64,000 bases of DNA, taken from NCBI GenBank assembly GCA_037951165.1, contig JBBDHG010000051.1:1-64000 (forward strand), read 5' to 3'. The notes beneath the pieces were generated by a model, which was not told the DNA's origin, made no database searches, and saw nothing but the letters and a program-made list of their open reading frames with translations. The position numbers and the translations under genes were made by a program. The stretch is from Lophius americanus (Eukaryota > Chordata > Actinopteri > Lophiiformes > Lophiidae). This document shows positions 47,181 through 59,330 of this stretch, piece by piece (position 1 is the stretch's first letter; the number at the start of each line of letters is the position of its first letter).

Positions 47181-49531
47181 CGGAGTATTGGGCATATGTT
47201 TTTGATCTTTCTTTCAAAGGTCCAATAAGAGCAATGGTTCAGCTTGATCCGGCCCAATACCACCTTTTTGTTGCACCTTAGTCCTTAGTTTGTTTGTTTG
47301 TTAGCAAGTTTATGGGAAAAAGTATGGATTGATTTGCACCAGATTTGACCCAGATGAAGGTTTTGGAGATATTTGCGATCTCCGAGTGCTTTGTGTTTTC
47401 CATATATTGATCTCTTCATTCTTGACTGATTGGTTTAAAAACTGCCGTAGGTGTGATGTCAGTCCTCACCTCCTCTCTGGTCCTCCCCCTCTCATCCTTG
47501 CAGAAATAAATACCTTTTTACGAGAAGTTTTTGTCTTTTCATTCGACCAAATCACCGTTAAATACCTCGTCTCTTCCTCTCAACTTTTTCCACTTGTTTT
47601 TCTACATTTTTTTTGTTTTTTGGGTGACAGCAGCCCGTTGCAACTTCCTGTAATTAGTCAAAAAGTGAGAAAAATACAAAAAAGTGCTTTCACACTGTAA
47701 ACAAACCGAACCACGGGTACATTTTCATCCGGGCTTGGACCACATCTGCTGGTTACACAGATGTCTGGCTGATGAATCCGGACCTTCGTCTTGCTGCAGA
47801 TTTGCATGCGATGTGTTTTATTTAATCATGTTTTACTGCTCTGATTGTTTTTGCCCTCTGTTGTTTTGTGATTTAATGCTGATGAATGGATGTTTCAAAC
47901 CTGCAGGGGTGGACTGCAGATGAGAATTAGCCTTAGGCTAACTCCGGTACAATGCATCACACAGTAACATTTATGTTTCATAGTGTACAGTGTCCCTCCC
48001 CAACAAATACAAAAAAAAGAAAAACTACACCTTCCTCCTGAAAGTGTACATTCATCTTTTGACTAATCTATAATTATTCAAATGAATTAGCTAAATGGCA
48101 GTAAGCACGCTAATTAGCTTAACGTGTTATTTTAGCTATTCATGCTATTATTTCATTTTCAAGTGGGTTGGCCTGAGATTGATTGCTATTGCAGGTTTAG
48201 GAAGTAGAAACTATTTTGTCTTGTTTTCATTTTCCTAGCTAACCCTCCAGCCCAGGCACTTAGCTAACTAGCCCCCCCCCCCCCGGTAGTTTCACATGCA
48301 ATTTGGGTCTGACTCAGACCTAGAGGTCATAAAATCTTGATCAAATGAGATCAGGGTGAAGGTGCCCTTAAATAATCTCTCATAATATTGTCTGGCCAGC
48401 AGGAATAAAAGCTTTATCAAACCACATTTAAGACATTTTAAACCTTAAAGACAGAGAGAATGGCATATTTCGGAGGGAAATGAGTTTGTGGAAGTCGTTT
48501 GAAGTCTTTCCCACATCGACCCACGGAGCTGGTCGAGAGGTTAAGAGAGAGTAAGCGTCTGAGAGACTCCCACAGAACAACCACTGCTCTGTTCACCATC
48601 ACACACGCTCCATGACGTCACCGTCCTGGGAGCAGTTTGTGCTTCTGAGTCAGCTTTAAGAATGTTGGAGGTGCAGAATGAAGTCCAGGAACACATGTCA
48701 ACACATGCTTTATGACTCCCTGCAGCGTGACCCCTGCACATCTAACCCACCTCTCTTTCCTGCGAGGAGGATTTATTTCTGCTGGTCGGGCCAACGCGGA
48801 CGTCAGATATGATGACATGAATAAAAGAATGGGGTGAAAGACGTTGTCCTGGGGCAGATTTCCTCCTGTTAATGTCAGGGGAGCCACAGTAGCAGCAGAA
48901 CGCACATGCGATATATCTCAATGCAGGCAGTGAAGCGTCATTAGAATGACGGCGTTATGTTTACCGTGATGGATTATGCAGTCTGGAAAATGTTCAGCTC
49001 TGTCAAACTTGTTTACTATGCAGCTCAAGAGTCGCAGCTAGTGTCTGGATGAAGGACAGGAAGATACTGGGGAAGTAAAAACAACATTGGATTTTAAGAA
49101 GAATAACAAACAAAAAACCTTTTCCCGATGTAATATTCTCCCTTGATCCCCCCACGATTCTCATTTCAGTCAAAAGCGTGTGAATGATAGCGGGAAATAA
49201 GCGGCAGAGAGCGCAGTAGCGTGCTTTGGAACAGATTAACCCTTTCATGTTCCTGCTCAACTGTTTGGTTGACCTCATTTTGAGTCACTATGTCTTTTTG
49301 AAAAATGTGACAGAGCCTGTTTATACTTTGAGCCAGTGGCTGCATGAATGTGCCGAAGAGTAAGGGGCCAGAGAAGGAGCCCTGTGGGACACCACAGGGT
49401 CAGACGGGCCACCGATGATGATGCGTTGACCATGGCTCTTGGGAAAATCCTACTCCATAAGTAGAATTTATGCATATAATCAGATTTCAGGACGTACTAG
49501 TCAGAATTATGTACTTTGATACAACCAAACA

Positions 49532-49565
49532 TTTTTGTTATCAACCTTTTTGTTGATAACAAAAA
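49532..49565. repeat. Perfect 14-bp inverted repeat
   Basis: Left arm TTTTTGTTATCAAC (49532-49545), loop CTTTTT, right arm GTTGATAACAAAAA (49552-49565). It lies in the dispersed repeat also present near 19080-19200. Confidence 0.85.
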
Positions 49566-52500
49566 CTCAAATAAGGGTCCAATGGTTTTCTGAAAACATG
49601 CTTTACAAAAGGTTGTGCTTATCCAACAAAAAATTCACTAATGACTTTGTGCGGATATAAACTTTTTTGTTATGTTTACAAAAACAAGCTCGATCGAAAA
49701 AAAATTGTCATATTATTTTAAATTGAAAGAGACTAAGATATTAAATTAATGCCACAAAGAAATGAAATATGAATATAAATACTTTTTCCATATTCTTGAG
49801 GACATTGAAGTGTAAAGTTCTGAAAACTAACTCATGTGAACGGTCCAGAACCAAATGCTAGAATTTTTTTTACGGGGAAATGACAGGGGTGAGTTGCATT
49901 GCGAAAGAAAGAAATAACTTTACTTAGTTGTAGCGATGTCATTACTTACGTTAGCGGGTGCAAAAGTCTACTTGAAAACCCAAAACATCTTTTCTGTATG
50001 TGTTGGATTTTTTTCTCATGAAAAATCATCTATCATCATCGATCAGAGATTTTTAATGAGATTATACGGTCGGTATCCACTGTGGTTGACATGTTTGATA
50101 GAACCCGGGGTGCTGTCAAGATTCCGTTCATCTTAAGACAAGTGAAAGATATTTTCTAAACTTGACACTCATTCAAACCTCATTTCCAGTAATTGCATTT
50201 TCGCAATTTTTCTATTATATACATTCTCTTTTATGTGTGTTTACATTTTTTTGTGTCTTGCCTAAATCATGATGCCAGATGGTTCCTATAAGTCCGTATC
50301 TGTACGCAAAGAAATTTCAAAGACGTACTAAATTCTACGAAAATAAGTACGTGGAAGGAAAACTTCAATTGTCTTTACAAACTGCCTTTACATTAAAGAA
50401 TATGCTTAATACTTATAATATTAGAATATTAATACGATTATTTTATTATCATACCAAGATACATTTAAAATAGATGCTACTATTTACAATGTTTTTATTA
50501 CCTCTGCCAAGGAAGTAATGTATTCACAATGGATTTGCATGTAATTCTGACCAGCGCTAGGACCTTTAACATCCTGGAGGTGATTAAAGTTTGGTGATAT
50601 AAGGTGTTTAAAGAAAAAAGACAAATACAAAATCCGTCAGAGGAATGACATCAAACTTTTGGCGTTCTTCCTTTGATTCCTTTGATGTTTCTTTGGAGGG
50701 TGTAGCTGGGGGCTCAGTGGGCTGAACAGAGACGCTGAAGGGGAAGGTGCAGGAGACGAGCGTCTACCGAGTACTTGACAGATACTCCGAGAGTTTGTTG
50801 GAGTTGTCGGTACATTTAGAGGCTGCCGATAATTCAGACATTAATGGAGAAAAGCTGCACGATGTTTTCTTAAACCTAGCGTACTTATGTGCCCTGGTGG
50901 AGGTTTGCGCTCTCTGGGTGTTTCTTCTAGCTATCATTATCATTACTGCTATACATCTCTGTGTGAAGCCCTTCCTCTTTTACCTTACCTTTATCTCCCT
51001 CTCTTTCTCTCTCTCCCTCTTTAGGCTTCAGCTACAAATCCACGGAATTAACGTTGATGAATATTCGCCTGTCGCTCAATTTTCGGGTATTTTTACGTGC
51101 GGAGTAGCATCCACATCCAGCAACTGATTTTCTTGATAAGACACTGAGCTGAGGATCAGCTGGATTACATCAGAAGGTGACATTTGGAACGTCCTCAGGT
51201 TTATCTATCTTTATTGGATGTACAGGTTTATATTCTTCATCCAGTCTTGATCTCCATCAGAGAATAGTAGCGCAGACGTTTTACCCGGCAGAAGGACATT
51301 TCTCAACCCAATCTGTTAGTGGATCTCCATGTGATGGACGGACGTGATGTCCACCTGTTCTGTACGTCTGGAGACGTCGCCTGCTCCTTGGGAATCAAAG
51401 ATGAAGGAGTCTTTACGATTACTTCTGTGTCTAACCAGCTGCTTTTGTACAACGCCGCCCATTAAAACTACAAACTGCCCAAGAGAGAGGCTGGCAGTAA
51501 TTTAAAAGAGAGACAATAACCAACATCGCCCCACTAAACCTGATTACAAACTGACCCACGAGTCGGAACCATCACCTCAGAAGACCCATTCTTGGTGTTA
51601 TTAGTTGCACCTGTGTTTCGTCCGGAAACAAGGTTACGGGAAATTTGCTGACCTACCGTAAATCCCTGCCTGACTCTGGAACAAAATCCAATCATGCAAA
51701 ATCCATGAACACCTGTGTGGCTGTGCCAGTGGTGTGTAAACACTCTGAAAACTCCCAGGACAGAACTAGAATCCCCAACAGAACCAGACTAAAGGCATGC
51801 GTTGACGGAACTTTGGAGCAAAGGCAAACGAGGCCACCGGGGTTTGGTCCATCATACAGAAGTTTAGAAGTCTGAATCTGGCAGAGAGCGGAGCTTTTGA
51901 ACGATTCCAGCAATATTTACAAAGCCCCCTCTTCATGGTCCAGTTCTGGTGCTTAGACGTAGCGATGATTATGGGTACAACAGCTAATCCCTCATTAATG
52001 AGGTATCCACGCCGCTCTGGCTCACAAAGATAGGAAATCAATGCGCCTCAGCCTGGAGCGAGAACTGAGAGATGCCCATCTCCCAAACAGCAGCTGCTGT
52101 CCACATCCAGAGACTGAGAGAGTATTAGGAGATCCCGGACATATTGACCAAAACTTAAGATCCCTGGGTCAGAATGATTCTGTTTAACGAGGTGGGCTTC
52201 TGGCATTAGGCGGATGATGTCAGCCATTTTTTTTCCCAAATTGGTTTCAGTCCTGTGTCAAATATCCTTATTAGTTTTGATCAGATCTAATCAGATCCAA
52301 TAAGGATTCATTTGTCTAAATCAATAACACGTGTAGTTATTAGTTTCATAGGTTTTTGGTTATTTTTGAACCAGTAAGAAACCGTCCTGCTAACATTTTG
52401 TTTTGTTCGATGTTAGCCTAACCGAAGCTAATATCTAACAGATCTGCCTTTATTTATTGATTTTTATGTGAAGTACTGGGCAGGAGAGCCCTTTTTATGT

Positions 52501-53047
52501 TGTGTTTACGCAGAATAAATATTATAAATTACAAATATTAAGATGTATAAGATTTTCGCACGGCGCAGAGATCCAGCGGTTAAAACTGATGAGGTCATAA
52601 TGAATGTTATTCTGACTTCACGTGTCAATGGTTACATTGTTATGGCCGGTCTGTGTACATAATAACTTCACTAAACTTAATATTTATATTTGAATCGAAA
52701 TGAATAGCTGGGCATTCTTTTCGGGGATATTTAACTTTATGCAGTTTCTTTTCCTCGGTTGTTTCCATGGAAACAGTCGACTCTGAACGGCGCTCAGCTT
52801 GTACGGAGAATATTTAACAAACTATTAATTAATTCATATTCATTCCTTTACTTTCTCATACTTGTCATTTACTGGGTTGTATATTGTGTTGATGTGGAAC
52901 TTTTGTATTCTTTGGTGTTTCTGGGTCGAAATGCCGGAGGATCGTTTTGTGTCGACGCCCTGTCTAGGCCACACCCCTTAATGCAGGTGGAATGTCCCCA
53001 TTGGTTATCAGCACCATAAAATGGCCTGTTTTTTCATGATATTCGTC

Positions 53048-53090
53048 CGACTCCCCGATGAAGGCTCGAAGCTGAAACGTGTTGGAGTCG
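53048..53090 (+). other. Hammerhead-ribozyme-like remnant in a repeat
   Basis: CGACTCC (53048-53054) pairs with GGAGTCG (53084-53090). Between them are CCGATGA, a small hairpin (GGCT/AGCT around CGA) and GAAAC, in the order of a hammerhead core (CUGANGA, stem II, GAAA). The core has C where U is needed, and stem III would be only about 2 bp. If it ever was a ribozyme it is probably inactive; the text lies in an interspersed repeat. Confidence 0.3.
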
Positions 53091-53519
53091 TTTTTTTATG
53101 TGACCAAATCACCATTGCGTGTCAATAAAGGCATTTTAATGGTTAAAGGAGAGCGCCTTGGAATTTCTTTGGGGTTTTCATAACTATTCATACTACTGAC
53201 CATCCAGGAAGTTGTGGGCTCAAGGTGGGTGGACTGCTATTTATGCAGAAACCTAGGGAGATCTGGACCAAATTGCAGGTTTGTGTACAATGTAGGGGCG
53301 TTTGCATTAATTGTTGCAGTGAAAGTCTCTTTATTCAGGATTCTACATCACAAGCGGGTCCTTGCTGTCTTTAGGGGTCGCCAACCCACGCCAAGAAAAT
53401 TATTTTTAAACCTTTTTAGACTTGTTTTGGTTGTATCAAGTTACATAATTCTATTTAGTAAGTCCTAACACGCTTTAATATGCCTTGACTTTCTCAATAG
53501 CCATAGTTTATGCCTCCTC

Positions 53520-53705
53520 CTATAAGGCCCTTTGACCCCATGTTGTCCCCCAGGGCTCTGTCCTTGGCCCCCTTACTCTTTGGCATACAGGTGCTGCCAC
53601 TGGGTCGTATTATAAGCAGGTTCAGCCACATTTTTCAATAAGAAATAAAGTCTTAATATATGCTCAACCAAACAGTTGAGCAGGACATTAAAGGGTTACG
53701 ATAGT
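53520..53705 (+). mobile_element. Second LINE reverse-transcriptase fragment
   Basis: TCCCCCAGGGCTCTGTCCTT then GGCCCCCTTACTC encodes a decayed PQGSVLGPL block, followed by CTGCCACTGGGTCGTATTAT as in the 3780-3970 fragment. Frame broken. Confidence 0.7.
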
Positions 53706-55670
53706 TTCAGCCCAGGGACTACAATCGTTACTTTACCCCATACAACTCTGAAACTTGATCATGTGGGAAAGCTCAGAGGCAAAAACTCCTACTAAATTGT
53801 TCTCAGAGTCTTTCACCATGAAATCCAGGTAGGACCACCAAAGCTGTCGCAAACATAGAACAGGATTTGTTGGGTCCGATCACATGTCCTCATGTTCCAC
53901 GTCCCTGAAGATGAACCTGCGGTAATGTTCCAACTGGAACCAAACTTCTGCACACAGAGAACAGACCATTTGGAGAACAAAGAGACAGAAAGATTTGGGG
54001 AAAGTTCCTGCTTATTAATGAAGATCTTGCGAAATTGTAGCAAAATCTTTCAATCTCTGTCGTTCACACCGTTCATGCATGTCCAGCCTCCATCCCCCAC
54101 TTCATAAGTCTGGACCGCCGCATCTCCACCCAGTCCTCGCATTCCAATCAACTTCATTCATCAGTCTCAGCAGAGTCATCCGCCACCGCCACCAGTATCC
54201 AGACTCCAAGGGGGATATAGATGCTACTGCTAAGGGCAGAAACCTTTATAGACGTGTCATCACACATGAACCGTTGGAATAAACTTTCAGCCCAGATTCC
54301 GACTTACTTTATTGTCAAAGTCGAAAGAATGATTCTCCTAAAATCAACTTGCAAACCAAAAAACCAAACAAAACAAAAGAAAGTGCAGATCAATAAATAC
54401 TAGTATAAAATACATACAATTATAAAATAAAAGTTTATTGTTGCAGAGGTATGATGGGAGTCCATGAGATGTATTTTGTGTTTGTAGTCCATCAGGCTAG
54501 AGGTATGTGAGTGAGTGGTAGGGAGGGGTCTCTGTCCCCCCAAATGAACATTTAACACCATATTCTTATGTCAAATGCTAAAATTAGTTTTCGTTTAGTC
54601 TCTTTCACGATATGGTTGACATCTTCCATACCATTCTTCAATAAGACTACTTTTATGAAGACCTTATAAATGGTTTATAATTAGGTAATAAACACTTATA
54701 AGCACTTAGTTAAGATTTATAAACATGTTATAACATAGCTCTCAATTTAACAATGTGGGTCACTATTTGGCAATATCCAGTAACCAGTACAGATGAGTGT
54801 GCTCACTATTTGGCAAGTATCAGGTCTCTGATACCTTTTACATCTAATGAATTAATGATATGTATTAATACATATAATTAGTAAACTAGGTAGAAGCTAT
54901 TTATAAGTCCTTGATGAGGGGTCTTGTTGTGAAGTGGGACCACATCTTCTGGTCTTGATCAAACGAACGAATAAGGTAAGAACATTTTTCATCATAGATT
55001 CCTTTCATGAAACGGTGCTAGAGAGCGATCCATGTCACATGACTACAGGAAGTCACAGCAGAGGTGGATCCGATCACGTTAGGCTGCCGTTGGTTAATCG
55101 GAGGGTGAAAAACTTTCTGCAGTCAAAATCCCTCTGGGAGGAAGTCAAATGTTTTCCCATCATCCAGAAGACAAATTAACTTTTTTCTCTCTAATTCTCC
55201 CCAAAGCGTTGATGGGGAATTTTTTCATTCGTTGCCAAATGTAATGATGACTTGAATTACAAATGCAGCTGCGCGTTGCAAGTATGTACACTAGCGAGAG
55301 GTCCCCGCAGAACCCAGCCGCTCTTTAAAGATTCAAAAAGCATATTTCAGAACCCGACTCTCCACGCTTAAGTACCGCAACCCCCGCCGGAGATGCAAAT
55401 GTATTGTTCCGAATGTTCTCAATGCAATCTTGTTAGGGAGTTAAAATTACAGTTGTTGAAGCGTAAAGGTTTTTTTATTTTCTTTTTGAAGCCTCAGCAC
55501 AAACTTGAAACAAGTGAGGTTCTGATAGGACCTGAATTAATGGCGCCGGCTCGTGTAAAAAGCCACGAATGACAGCAAAGATAACTGCTGCTGGCTGAAA
55601 CGGCTCTTCACAGCTCTTCATCCTGTCTTTGCTGCACAGCTGGATCATCCTTTTGGACCTCGGGTTTGCA
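53706..55670. other. Intergenic, no gene seen
   Basis: Mostly AT-rich, with no exon or repeat I can name beyond short low-complexity words. Confidence 0.45.
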
Positions 55671-55675
55671 TTTCC

Positions 55676-55825
<150 letters not shown>

Positions 55826-56395
55826 GAATTGCAGCAAAGCACACACGCTGAGTCCGACTGATCCAACATGGCGACCCTTTGTTATCAGCGCCGCTCCAGC
55901 TTTGTTTGCTTGGATCATCTGGAAACGCCATTTGTTGTTGCTGTTCCACAGAGAACAGACTCCGAACGCTCGCCCTGACCCGCCGAAGTTCTCCCCCACC
56001 AAGCAAACCCGGCTTCAGAACCGTAAAAAGAACGGATGTGAAAGTTGAGTTCTGGACTCTGAAGAACGGATAAGTGTTTGTTTGATAACAGTGAAGCTCC
56101 GGTGGACAGCAGTGACCAAATACTGGATCCAGGTCTCTGTGGGGACAAAGGTAGATGTTTTTCCTCACGGCAACTTTGGATATTTGGTTCCTCTTTAAGA
56201 TCCAAAAGAGAACATCCAAGGAACTCCGGACCTCGTGTACCTAGAGAACATCATGGTCTAGTGTGGATGTGGCAGTTTAAGGTAGTGGGTGAATAAGCCT
56301 CAGTCGTGGAGAGAAGGTGCGGAGCTCGGAATTGAAGAGCCGATCCTTCTCGACGAAAGGATCCAGTTGAAGAGGTTCATCATCGGATCAGGATG
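55826..56395. other. Intergenic, no gene seen
   Basis: Several overlapping 60-140 codon frames on both strands; none has a recognisable domain or splice borders. Parts of 56080-56300 resemble decayed Tc1-like sequence (GGTAGATGTTTTTCCTCACG), but weakly. Confidence 0.35.
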
Positions 56396-56590
56396 CTTCC
56401 GGGACGCCGTCCTTTTGAGCTTTTTCCTGGTGCGACAACAGGGAGGAGACCCAGGGTTGGAACCAGAACTCACAGGAGGGACCACGTATCTCATCTGGCC
56501 TGGGAACGCCGCAGGATCCCTCAGGATGAGCTGGAGGGTGTTGCTGTGGAGAGGGACGGCCGGTAGCCCGATGGTGGTTAAATGTTAAAG
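56396..56590 (+). mobile_element. LINE 3' end (Rex3/RTE-like), plus strand
   Basis: GACAACAGGGAGGAGACCCA, TGGCCTGGGAACGCCGCAGG, ATCCCTCAGGATGAGCTGGA and GGTGTTGCTGTGGAGAGGGA follow the order of the same LINE end at 36310 and (reversed) 34655. Longer than the other two copies. Confidence 0.75.
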
Positions 56591-56987
56591 TTAAAAAATA
56601 GGAAGAACTGTGGAACAAGCACGATTCAGTTCGTTTAAAACGCATAAGGTTTATTTAGAACTATTACAGAAAGATGATTTGGACTCCATTCATGTTTTAA
56701 TGAAAAATAGATACATCACATCAAGTATGTTCATTTTGTTTATTTTAAAAAGGATGGAAACCAAATGCAGGGAAACCTTACATGTAAATTAAATAAATAA
56801 ATCTTGAATATTAGGCTTGAATATTGTTTAAGTGGTAACTCTTTTCACACAGGTCCGGAGATCCGACACAGTTTATACAGAGAAACACGCAGAATGGTAG
56901 AAACCTGGAGTTATGCAAGAAAAAAGTTTTACAGTGCAGGCTATAGTTTAATGTATGTCATGCTTTATTAACGCCACAGAAGCCCCG

Positions 56988-56992
<5 letters not shown>

Positions 56993-57040
<48 letters not shown>

Positions 57041-57080
57041 ACACACACACACACACGCACACACACACACACACACACAG

Positions 57081-57122
<42 letters not shown>

Positions 57123-57162
57123 ACACACACACACACACGCACACACACACACACACACACAG

Positions 57163-57236
<74 letters not shown>
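56993..57236. repeat. (CA)n microsatellite with an internal 82-bp duplication
   Basis: About 244 bp of CA repeats. The three interruptions (CAGAC at 57036, ACGCA at 57057, CAGAAA at 57080) recur in the same order exactly 82 bp later (57118, 57139, 57162). Confidence 0.95.
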
Positions 57237-57287
57237 CAAATACACGCACACTTCTCCCTTTCCAGCAGCATCTCTCCAGCTGCAGAG

Positions 57288-57530
57288 CCGCTCTCTCTCT
57301 CTCTCCCTCTGTCTCTCTCTCTCCCTCTCTCTCTCTCCGTCTCTCTCTCCGTCTCTCTCTCTCTCTCCCTCTCCCTCCCTCTCTCTCTCTGTCTCTCTCT
57401 CTGTCTCTCTCCCGCTCTCCCTCTCCCTCTCCCGCTCTCTCTCTCTCTCCCTCCCTCTCTCTCCCGCTCTCCCTCCCTCACCCTCTCTCTCTCTCCAGCT
57501 CTCTCTCTCTCTCCCTCTCTCTCTCCCAGA
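57288..57530. repeat. (CT)n microsatellite beside the exon at 57567
   Basis: About 240 bp of CT-rich repeats with CCCT, CCGT and CTGT interruptions. On the minus strand it is a (GA)n tract beginning about 36 bp after the donor of the exon at 57655-57567. Confidence 0.95.
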
Positions 57531-57566
57531 CCACTCAGCGGCGCACACAGCGCAACTTTCACCCAC

Positions 57567-57655
57567 CTTATTACGCATGGCATTGGCTTCGCGCAAACGC
57601 GCGTGCATCTCAGCGTCTCGGCAGAAACTGATGGAATTGTACTCTTCATAAAAGT
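57567..57655 (-). CDS. Internal exon of an unidentified minus-strand gene
   Basis: On the minus strand, an acceptor with a good pyrimidine tract (CCCTCTCTTCTTCTTCTTGCAG) precedes 89 nt, which are followed by a strong donor (AAG then GTGGGT). Two frames are open. The hydrophilic one starts mid-codon (two bases), reads FYEEYNSISFCRDAEMHARL and continues to NAMRNK, ending in phase 0. The other reads TFMKSTIPSVSAETLRCTRV. I do not recognise the protein. The exon is rich in CpG (GCACGCGCGTTTGCGCG), including an E2F-like TTTGCGCG. It could be coding, a 5' UTR exon, or part of an antisense RNA starting in the neighbouring gene's promoter. Confidence 0.5.
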
Positions 57656-57789
57656 CTGCAAGAAGAAGAAGAGAGGGATAGATTTTAGTCTGTGCGCGCA
57701 GAATTAGCCCCACATGTCTGATCGGATATCTTCCTGCCTCCCTGTAAGCATCCAGCTCCGCGTGCAGGTCCTCTGAAATCCAGCCAGAG

Positions 57790-57832
57790 ATGGATCTGTG
57801 GGGACTTCATCTTCTTCAGCTCTTAACTTTGG
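57790..57832 (+). CDS. First coding exon with signal peptide, gene continues beyond window
   Basis: ATG at 57790 has G at -3 and G at +4 and opens MDLWGLHLLQLLTLG, a short polar start then a leucine-rich hydrophobic core: a signal peptide. A consensus donor GTGAGT follows at 57833 in phase 1, the usual phase after signal-peptide exons. The product should be secreted or a type I membrane protein. No downstream exon is recognisable in the remaining 6 kb, so intron 1 is probably longer than that. The sequence is too short to assign a family. Human SMYD5 is followed by PRADC1, which has a signal peptide, but I see nothing here that identifies it. Confidence 0.5.
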
Positions 57833-59039
57833 GTGAGTAGAGTCTGCAGGAGGCGGAATTCATTTGAAAGTCCCAACTGATCCATCAGGAGGCAGATTTT
57901 AACCCCAGTGAGAAAATATCTTTCTCTTCACCTGTAATTCATCGGATGGTTCTGGTGATGATGATGATGATGATGATGTGACTGGGATTATTTTTGGGAA
58001 GTGCTTGGGCAGATTTTTTAAACACAGTGAACTGTGTTTAAAATGTTCCCAACAGCACGTTAGGGAACGAAAATGCTTCCGTTTAAAGAGCTTTTTTTTA
58101 TTTTTATTTTTTTTTAATTTTTTTTTTAATCAAATTAGAAATGCATTCATGTTGTTCAGTTTCATTCTGGGCTACGGTTCTTGTTTATTCATATAGATTT
58201 GTGCCTCATTAGAAACATTTATGTCTTTGTCTGTTTAATCTGGGCTGTGATAATGTCATTTACACAAATTGGTTGTTCGGTTGTAGGTTTTGAGGGCAAT
58301 TTAGTAATTTTTCATATCCTTTAGTGTCAAACATTCACAGCTGGATAAGAATTATCCTCACAGCATGTTAAGGAGAAAAAAATGTCCCCATTGTAACCAA
58401 ATAAAACCGCAAACTTTGATCACCGGGGCACCAGAGAAGATAAATCATGTTTGGATTTCATTCTCAAATCTTGGCTTCGAAAATTGTTGTTTTAACATTT
58501 TTCTATCTGAGGGGTTTCTTTTTCATTGTACGGCAATTAATGCTATAATAAATACTTAAAATCAATAAATATTTCATAGTTATGATCAAGACTGATGTTA
58601 GTTGAAATATTAAGTCAGTAAAGGTGTAAAATAATATGTATTTATAATATTATGGCTGTTTCAGAAACGAGACATTTAAGGGTTTGAACGAGTTTTTGTT
58701 TTTTAGTAAGTATGAAAATAGAGCCTAATTAGCCTAATTAGTGCTAATTGTTGATTATTGTATGGAATATCACACATTTTTAGTTCTTTTGGGATATTTG
58801 TTTTTATGGAAAAAGAAGCATCATGTAAACAAAGAGGTATAAAAGTGTATTTTTATACATCAGGGCAGATGTTGGTTGAAAATCTGTATAATATTGAAGC
58901 AATTTCAAGGAGGGTACTAATCACAAATCTGCTAATCGGTCAAATTCAGGGCTACAACTTCAAATAAATGTTATATTATATTCATAAAAGTGTGTATGAT
59001 CAGCTGGAAATGAATATATTTTTAACATTAGCTTGGACT

Positions 59040-59330
59040 GAGTCCCTTACGTCTCCAGAGTGGGCGGGTCCTCATTGACGGGGGCCGCCATGTTTGTACA
59101 GAAGCCTAGAGCAGACAAACTGAACACTGCCTCTAGAGACTTGGAGGTTAGAAAGTGGCAGAAAGATGACGAAGACGTGCTTCGGAGATAAGAACCAAAG
59201 AATAAGAAGATGATGAAACATTGATGCTGGATAAATAGTTTGTGGTGTGAGAAGATTGTCAATTTGAACAAATGAAGGGTCATTTTGATTTTTTAGCAGA
59301 AGAAAAAACAACCGGGTCCGTCGAGTCAAG
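59040..59330 (-). repeat. Dispersed repeat D, reversed copy 3
   Basis: GGGGGCCGCCATGTTTGTAC, AGAAGCCTAGAGCAGACAAA and CACTGCCTCTAGAGACTTGG form a text seen in many fish introns. The orientation is opposite to copies at 36530 and 45280. A stretch at 61080-61145 (TTCACCGCTAGATGTCACAA) looks like another copy's end. Confidence 0.6.

Larger units (their letters stand above)
47181..53519. other. 6.3-kb intergenic stretch, no gene seen
   Basis: Repeats include a possible LINE scrap at 47270-47420 (TTTGTTTGTTTGTTAGCAAG), a dispersed repeat at 49270-49620, and CCTCTGCCAAGGAAGTAATG at about 50500. A family B-like end lies at 52635-52660 (GTTACATTGTTATGGCC). Open frames at 47329, 48618, 50747 (126 codons, hydrophobic) and 51766 match no family and have no exon borders. 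Confidence 0.45.

Noticed and set aside
50747..51127. 126-codon frame with a hydrophobic centre as a possible membrane protein
   Set aside because: The hydrophobic part ends in CT-rich low-complexity sequence (SLSFSLSLF). One edge resembles a dispersed repeat scrap, and no family or splice support was seen.
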